From NCBI GenBank assembly GCA_963662155.1, contig OY759265.1, positions 15,296,261-15,360,260 on the forward strand: 64,000 bases of DNA, given 5' to 3'. Under the pieces are notes generated by a model. That model ran no database searches. It was not told the origin of the DNA and saw nothing but the letters and a program-made list of their open reading frames with translations. The position numbers and the translations under genes are program-made. This DNA comes from Lamellibrachia columna (lineage: Eukaryota; Annelida; Polychaeta; Sabellida; Siboglinidae). This document shows positions 57,990 through 64,000 of the stretch, piece by piece; positions within the stretch are counted from its first letter, which is position 1; the number at the start of each line of letters is the position of its first letter.

Positions 57990-59122
57990 CTGCAACAGAC
58001 AAAGCGACATTTAACGACGCCATCCCGACATCAACAATTACGCATCGAATGATGGAAACGCTTGGAAACAATGCACAAAGAGTTGACGTGCATTCAGTAA
58101 CGTTTTCAACATGATTTAAGCGCACATTGTATAATTTATGCCGACCATAAAGCAGCGTTAAATTTTTGTATAAGGCCTAATAAAAAACGAAAATAGTTTC
58201 TCGTCCGGATTTTTTTTAAAGGAAGAGGGAGGCCCTTATTATTTACTATTTATGGATGTTTTGCTATTAGCTACGAAGATGGCTGCAATGTCTTAGATGC
58301 TCACTGTGGTTGATTTAAAGACAATCTGTATTTTTGTCGATGCAATATGGAACATACTAGTGATGTACGTTACTATCAAGACTGTCCATTTGCCAGTTAG
58401 CAAATACAATACTTCTTAGCAGATGAATAGAAACATTTACGTCAATGGAATATTACCCGGACGTATTACACCGGACGACTACTTAAATTGATTAGAAACA
58501 AACATGAAGCGAACACAATGTTGAATGTATGTATGAATGTCACGTGTAGGTTTGGCCGTGGTTTAGTTTGTATCACAGGCGAACAACTGAACGACTACTG
58601 TACTGACTGATACTGGTATTATGTAAATGAGTCTGCGTAAAGAGTATCTAAAACGAGGGGCCGTCGCTCTTAGTTTAGATTGTGTAGAATTCACATACAT
58701 CCCTACAACCTGTATGATGCATAAATAGTGAACTGAATGAGTCAAATTGTACTTCTGACAGCAAGTTTTGGACAGAGATTTCTTCACAGAACCGAAAAAA
58801 AAACTGTTTTAAATAATCGTTTTTATTTTCAATAGTAAATAAAAAAGGAGGCGGCGCCAAAAAAGGAAGCGGGCGTGGACGAGAAACTAGCTTCTTTTTT
58901 ACTAGGCCTAAACTATGCGGAGTTTCAGTGGCCTTACTGAGGGGTTGGTTATTATTCGTCTACAGACTTGTGGTTGTGTGAAACAAAAAAGATGTCCTAT
59001 CACGCGCTCGCCTCAACGAATTTATGTTGCCGTCGTATTTAGCACTAGATTCCACAGACCTCCGAATCAATGAACCGTCAAGTCACGACGACGACGCTTG
59101 TGTTGCTCCATTTCCACCGATT

Positions 59123-59314
59123 TTCTGTTTATTTATTCATGTATATTGCCAAACGCCTAATATAGAAATGTTCTGTTTATTTATTCATGTATGTTGCCAA
59201 ACGCCTAATATAGAAATGTTCTGTTTATTTATTCATGTATGTTGCCAAACGCCTAATATAGAAATTTTCTGTTTATTTATTCATGTATGTTGCCAAACGC
59301 CTAATATAGAAAGC
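59123..59314. repeat. 48-bp tandem repeat, 4 copies, frame-preserving
   Basis: Units start at 59,123, 59,171, 59,219 and 59,267. The length is a multiple of 3, so a plus frame (59,024-59,362, 112 codons) repeats FCLFIHVCCQTPNIEM. I see no other sign that this is a gene. Confidence 0.93.
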
Positions 59315-59830
59315 ATATTGTTTACATGTTGCTGTGGATTCTGGGGTTTAAATTTATTATGAATGTGATTGGTAAATTGTGATGAACAGCTTCTCTCTGC
59401 ATCAAATATGTTCGTAGATTATATTCAATGTCTTCTGTCTGCGTCAACCGCGGATGGGCACCCTTGGGCATTTTGTATTTAAAATAAATACCCAACATGT
59501 AACTTTCTATAAATGCCCAACATAGTCATTTATGCAACCGATGGGGTACCAAGGGCAGTTTGTATTAAATAAACTATTTTATGTATTGCTGTACCAACTG
59601 TATTAAACACATTACCAATAAACAACAGACATACCGCGCATTTGTTATTCAGTAATTCGAATCGATGTACGGCATTTGTTATTCGAATCGATGTTATTCG
59701 AATCGATGTACGGCATTTGCCGAACGTTAATTGTCAGATCAGCTGCGATTGGTTCTCGACGAACTTTTGTAAGTTTGCAAAAACAATTTTTGGACATGAA
59801 TCAAACGAACGTCTGTGATTATGTTTTCTT

Positions 59831-59957
59831 GTTTACTAGCCCCGTTGTTTACTAGCCCCGTTGTTTACTAGCCCCGTTGTTTACTAGCCCCGTTGTTTAC
59901 TAGCCCCGTTGTTTACTAGCCCCGTTTTTACTAGCCCCGTTGTTTACTAGCCCCGTT
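59831..59957. repeat. 16-bp minisatellite, about 8 copies
   Basis: The unit is GTTTACTAGCCCCGTT, with one shortened copy (CCCCGTTTTTACTAG). Confidence 0.95.
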
Positions 59958-60132
59958 GCACGGAAGAAAAGACCAGAGCTTATCACTCCTTGCACTATTT
60001 AGTCAATTTTTGGTAGAGCAATCCCAGTGCCAATGCCAATGACATCTTCGCGCCACAAAAAAAAATCATGTGCGACTGCTGGTTTCACGAAGCTTTCGGA
60101 AGGGTAATTTCAAATATTTGTTAATATAAGAA

Positions 60133-60255
60133 CCACCACCATGGACCCCCGGGCATCATGGGCCCCCGGGCACCATGGGCCCCCGAGCACCATGGGCCCC
60201 CGGACACCATGGGCCCCCAGACACCATGGGCCCCGGACACCATGGGCCCCGGGCA
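60133..60255. repeat. 17-bp GC-rich minisatellite, about 7 copies
   Basis: The unit is CACCATGGGCCCCCGGG with variants. It is strikingly GC-rich for this window and contains NcoI/ApaI-type palindromes (CCATGG, GGGCCC). Confidence 0.93.
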
Positions 60256-60389
60256 CGCAACATTGCAGAGCCACAAGCTGATTTATTTTAAAGACATATC
60301 GTTTGGTGACATAATAAAGGTAATAAATAAAATGCTTCTAGTGCACTAAAATCCTCGGGAGACCCAAGCTCTGCAGCGCACCAAAACAA

Positions 60390-61210
60390 AAGGAGTTAAG
60401 CAGTTCATAATCGATAAGCACTTCCAGTAACAAACAGTTGGATTGCTACGCTGTGGAGCTATGGAGGATAAGCAAATTTAAACTTGTTGTGTTTTTGTTA
60501 GATTACTGCGAAATGTTGTTATATTTCCTACAGACTTAACACTAACAGAGAGTGGGTTCCACAGAGTCGGTGCAGCAACTGAAAAAGCTCTAGTTCCGAC
60601 ATTTCTTTTTACACTGGGAACAAAAAGTAGATTAAAATTAGATGATCGAAGCTGTCTGGGCTGTCTTGCAAGAGTGAGCAGTGAATGTAAACATGCTGGT
60701 TGCTTGGGTGAAATATGCTGTCTAAAATAAAATTATTATCAAAGGTGACTCCTAATTTCCGTGAAATGAAATTCTGGCTCAGCATAGGTGTCGGAAAAAA
60801 CAAGTATACCACTTTGCTTTTTTTGTAATAATCATAAGAAACTCTCTTTTATTTGTTGTCAGTCATCCAATGGAATATATTCTGAAGACAAACCCTGAAT
60901 TGGCTTAAGGAACAATTTGTATCCGGGGTAGCCAAGGAAAGGTAAATATGTGTATCATCTGCATATAGGTGGTTGTGAGTTTGAATGACTGAGCTTAGTG
61001 GAGTGGTGTAAGGAGTAAAAAGTAATGACCCAAGAAAAGAACCCCGGGGGACACCACATGAAGTGGGTAGGGCCGCTGAAAAGCAATTGGCTATCTTTAC
61101 TCTTTGGTATCAGTTAAGTAAGATGAAAACCAGCTCAGGGCTGTGTCAAATAAGCCATACCAAATTGACAAGCCTTTAATGAGTTTGTTATGGTCAATAG
61201 TATCAACCGT
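60390..61210 (-). pseudogene. CR1/L2-like LINE, reverse transcriptase palm to C-terminus
   Basis: Minus strand in order: [61 protein letters not shown] (catalytic YADD box) and LGYPGYK. A decayed middle part follows and then HPSNQHVYIHCSLLQDSPDS, FDHLIL and CSVGTLWNPL-type remnants. It is the best-preserved member of the family also seen at 25.7 and 33.4 kb. Stops and shifts are present. It is truncated at the 5' side near 61,210. Confidence 0.88.
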
Positions 61211-61241
61211 TTAATTTACAAAACGCATAGGGGAAGGCGGG

Positions 61242-61507
61242 GCATGTCCGCACGCTGAGGCATGTCCGCACGATGAGGCATGTCCGCACGCTGAAGCATG
61301 TCCGCACGCTGAGGCATGTCCGCACGATGAGGCATGTCCGCACGCTGAAGCATGTCCGCACGCTGAGGCATGTCCGCACGCTGAGGCATGTCCGCACGCT
61401 GAGGCATGTCCGCACGCTGAGGCATGTCCGCACGCTGAGGCATGTACGCACGCTGAGGCATGTCCGCACGCTGAGGCATGTCCGCACGCTGAGGCATGTC
61501 CGCACAC
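61242..61507. repeat. 18-bp minisatellite, about 15 copies
   Basis: The unit is GCATGTCCGCACGCTGAG with variants (GATGAG, CTGAAG, one TACGCA). The multiple-of-3 period leaves several frames open on both strands (HVRTLR, ACGHAS and RADMPQ peptides); these are artefacts. Confidence 0.97.
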
Positions 61508-62344
61508 CTCATTATTGACCAAACCGCGTAGTATTTGGTTTCAAAAATGTTGTCTACAGTAGCCTCTAGCTCGTACATCAAACACTTGAACCTGCGAATT
61601 GATTGCCAAGAAGCAACTGTGTTTAAACAGCAAAGTTGGAATTTTCGAAATGTTGTAACTTTGGCAGTGAGATGTTGCAGAATGTAGCGGATTCGAAGAC
61701 GCGTGGGTATTTTGGTGGTAACATTCCCGCAACACCAGTAGGCGGATTAATGTTTGGCAAGAACTGCCAATTTGAGGGTAGACACGTTTGCGACATGATT
61801 AAAAAAGCTGGAGGTATGTGATTTTGACGAATCTTGTTCCGAATATCAACAACATGGAGGCAGTGGCGGTGGTAGTGGCGGTGGCGGTGGCGGTGGCGGT
61901 GGCGGTGGCGGTGGCGGTGGCGGTGGCGGTGGCGGTGGCGGTGGCGGTGGCGGTGGCGGTGGCGGTGGCGGTGGCGGTGGCGGTCCAGTTTACTTGCAAT
62001 CAGACAAAACGTTAACATGGGAAAATGCACTGTAGTCTGTGTCATAAAGGCGATCACAGTTTACTTAGGTGCGCATGTTGAATGGCAATGGATGGACGTG
62101 AAACATTGTGTTACGTGTATATACCGACTGGCCTGCTTGCTGAATGCGAGTCCTATTAACGAGACAGCGTTAACGCAATCTGTTACATGTATAATTCATG
62201 TTACTGGTGTGGTTATGGTAGATAGGCCGAAGACATATCGAGGTAGCAGTCACGCTCATGCGGGTGTGTTAAGTGCCGCACCATTAACATCTAGTCTGAA
62301 AGACGCACGGGTCACTGAGGTCACTCTGTCCCATGATCCATCAG
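61508..62344. other. Mixed region with an exon-like frame, a hexamer repeat and a zinc-knuckle-like motif
   Basis: A plus frame at 61,636-61,815 (FGGNIPATPVGGLMFGKNCQ then FEGRHVCDMIKKAGG) ends at a donor-like GTATGTG. I do not recognise it. After the hexamer repeat, a plus frame gives CSLCHKGDHSLLRC (62,029-62,070), an exact C-x2-C-x4-H-x4-C pattern flanked by stops. A 125-codon plus frame at 62,017-62,394 leads into the candidate TM exon. Confidence 0.4.
61858..61983. repeat. (GGCGGT)n hexamer repeat, about 20 units
   Basis: Pure GGCGGT except at the left edge (GTGGCGGTGGTAGTGGCGGT). It produces AVAVAV or TATATA frames that are artefacts. Confidence 0.98.
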
Positions 62345-62460
62345 GCACCGTTGCAGTTGCACTTTTGGTGCTAATTGTTTTGGTTTTCGTGTAATATTGG
62401 TACAAGATTCCATATCGCTATCGATCGGGGAACTACAGCAGCGTGCAGTATGAAGACAAG
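62345..62460 (+). pseudogene. Candidate transmembrane exon of a single-pass receptor, broken by an in-frame stop
   Basis: After an acceptor-like CATGATCCATCAG, the plus frame encodes TVAVALLVLIVLVFV, a 15-residue hydrophobic helix, then TAA (62,392-62,394). In the same frame, YWYKIPYRYRSGNYSSVQYE follows, a basic and tyrosine-rich stretch like a juxtamembrane tail, up to a donor-like GTAGTA. Helix plus basic tail is the layout of LDL-receptor-type or similar membrane proteins, but no ectodomain is seen. The in-frame stop suggests a pseudogene or a truncated isoform. The family is not assigned. Confidence 0.3.
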
Positions 62461-63563
62461 GTAGTAAAATGAGTAAGAGGTATGAACAGAATTCCAAGAA
62501 GGATCACGACGAAAATGTAGGCAACGGAGAAGACGGTACGATTAAATAGAAATATTGACCGGAAGCAAATGGGTGGATCGATTACAAGTCAAACAGTGCA
62601 GACGTGAGGTGCATATCCGACAATGAACTGAAATGTGCATGCCACAAGATGTCTTGCCGGCGATCATAAGAAAATATGGTTATCGCTTGTAAGAAAAGAA
62701 AAAAGAAATGAGAACCCACAGTGACTGCGGGTCGTGGATTTCAGACAATTTAATACATTTAATATGGATGGTTGACGGAAATGATCCACTGCGTGAAACG
62801 ATGACATAAAGACTGGGAAGACAATCAATAATAAACAGTCCAAGATATATGCTTTATATTGTGTATAATTGTCGTTGACATTTACCCAGACTGGTCGTCA
62901 TTGTACTGAACCTATTTCCTAATTGAAAAGTAGCTACAGTACATGACTGTTTAATGATATCACCACACTGCGCTGAAAATCGATGTTATGGTTAATTTTG
63001 CGAGTGCAACCTCGGGCGGTGTATGTTATTGCCCCGCCCTCGAGGGATGTGCACACCTGTGTTTACATTGTATGGTATTTATTGGAGGTCGGAGTCGCTG
63101 ACAATCCGCTGTGATTACATGTGATGACGGGTGGAGACCACCAGCTACTAATAACGGCAGACTGATAATTAGTAGTTGATCATCGCTGGCCATTAGCATG
63201 ATAATAAAATAGACGATCTGTTGTGGCGGATAGGAATCCTATGAAGCATGTTGATTAAGACGCAGATAAAATATGTTTCCGTCGCGCATGTCGGCATAAG
63301 TGTCACAGATAGAAGATGATCATAAGTGTCACAGATAGAAGATGATCATAAGTGTCACAGATAGAAGATGATCATAAGTGTCACAGATAGAAGATGATCA
63401 TAAGTGTCACAGATAGAAGATGATCATGAAACAAAACGAGAGAGAGGATAATGTACTGGTTTAGGAAAAGAATGGATACGAAATTGGACTGTTGAGCTTT
63501 CAGATCAGGATGGCCGAGCATAAGGAGAATGGAGAGTGTCGTCACTATGTCATTCGCCCTAAA
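62461..63563. other. Intergenic, no gene seen
   Basis: Unremarkable sequence, except for the 26-bp array at 63,295-63,424. Confidence 0.5.
63295..63424. repeat. 26-bp tandem repeat, 5 identical copies
   Basis: Units start at 63,295, 63,321, 63,347, 63,373 and 63,399. The unit begins CATAAGTGTCACAGATAGAA. Confidence 0.97.
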
Positions 63564-63567
63564 TTAA

Positions 63568-63724
63568 AGGGAAAAATCACGTATTTGGGCCTATGCACCT
63601 ATAAGAGTAATTAAAGCATAACCATTTGCAACTACAATTAAGAATATCACGCTGTGGTTTACTAGGACGACCTTGTTGAATATACATCATCTTAAAGCGA
63701 AATAGAAGTCATGGTTCTGGGGCT
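63568..63724. mobile_element. Two relic arms of the THAP-type transposon inverted repeat
   Basis: A first arm after TTAA (63,564-63,567) reads GGGCCTATGCACCTATAAGA, ATAACCATTTGCAACTACAA and AAGAATATCACGC, closely matching 7,600-7,676. A second, more diverged arm starts after TTAA at 63,692-63,695 (AGCGAAATAGAAG, then GGGGCTATGCACCTAAAAGA) and runs directly into the terminal 22-bp array. The arms are in the same orientation, so these are not the two ends of one element. Confidence 0.75.
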
Positions 63725-64000
63725 ATGCACCTAAAAGACTAACCACATGCAACTAAAAGACTAACCACATGCAACTAAAAGACTAACCACATGCACCTAA
63801 AAGACTAACCACATGCACCTAAAAGACTAACCACATGCAACTAAAAGACTAACCACATGCAACTAAAAGACTAACCACATGCAACTAAAAGACTAACCAC
63901 ATGCAACTAAAAGACTAACCACATGCAACTAAAAGACTAACCACATGCAACTAAAAGACTAACCACATGCACCTAAAAGACTAACCACATGCAACTAAAA
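63725..64000. repeat. 22-bp satellite-like array, at least 12 copies, continues past the window
   Basis: Units ATGCAACTAAAAGACTAACC plus AC start every 22 bp from 63,725, some with ATGCACC. The first unit is continuous with the relic transposon arm, whose TGCACCTATAAGA and AACTAACCATTTGCAACT segments correspond to the two halves of the repeat. Confidence 0.97.

Larger units (their letters stand above)
57990..60389. other. GPCR upstream intron or flank, tandem-repeat rich
   Basis: No exon was recognised. Small arrays at 59,123, 59,831 and 60,133 are listed separately. A GATCGATGTACGGCATTTG motif is repeated near 59,662-59,720. The frames at 58,563-58,860 are unrecognised. Confidence 0.5.

Noticed and set aside
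61203..61581. Overlapping frames of 100-121 codons with RTCLSV, ACGHAS and ADMPQR repeats
   Set aside because: Artefact of the 18-bp minisatellite, open on both strands.

Overview
The window is AT-rich, intron-containing animal DNA. Two genes are supported by multi-exon protein similarity, both on the minus strand and both incomplete here. Everything else is mobile-element debris and tandem repeats. The transposon set (several non-LTR LINE families, a Ty3/Gypsy element, hAT-type MITEs, a THAP-domain DNA element) and the heavy minisatellite load suggest a non-vertebrate, probably marine metazoan such as a lancelet, mollusc or similar lineage. The sequence does not settle the species.

Layout from the left. 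Bases 1-1018 hold the decayed 3' end of a LINE. From 5,422 to 20,722 lie the first three coding exons of an acetyl-CoA synthetase of the ACSS2 type (start ATG at 20,722; exons 20,403-20,722, 6,427-6,518 and 5,422-5,525). The splice phases join perfectly. The remaining exons must lie left of the window. Intron 1 (13.9 kb) contains a THAP-domain DNA transposon (7,578-8,570) and a 0.95-kb hAT-like element (16,506-17,457). A 35-bp minisatellite at the intron 1/exon 2 boundary repeats the splice acceptor itself.

From 21.5 to 35.3 kb is a transposon graveyard. It holds a LINE tail with a TAA microsatellite, a 1.25-kb inverted-repeat element with GGGGC-rich ends (23,223-24,470), a decayed C2H2 zinc-finger fragment, and a CR1-like LINE split by a nested Ty3/Gypsy element (28.0-31.4 kb). 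From 35.6 to 41.9 kb a roughly 3-kb segment is tandemly duplicated. Copy 1 gained a 25-bp minisatellite and copy 2 gained a hAT MITE with a clear 8-bp target duplication. From 45.7 to 49.3 kb are RTE-like LINE relics.

From 49.3 to 58.0 kb are three exons of a rhodopsin-class, neuropeptide-receptor-like GPCR (intracellular loop 3, TM6, and TM7 plus tail). Its upstream exons (TM1-5) were not found and probably lie right of the window. Its introns hold an antisense LINE whose reading frame has been expanded into a 61-bp array, and a very uniform 64-bp array. The last 6 kb are mostly short-unit minisatellites. They end in a 22-bp satellite that appears to derive from the terminal inverted repeat of the same THAP element found at 7.6 kb.

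The two genes show no functional link. I found no operon-like organisation, CRISPR array, rRNA or convincing tRNA. All calls were made by eye, without database searches.
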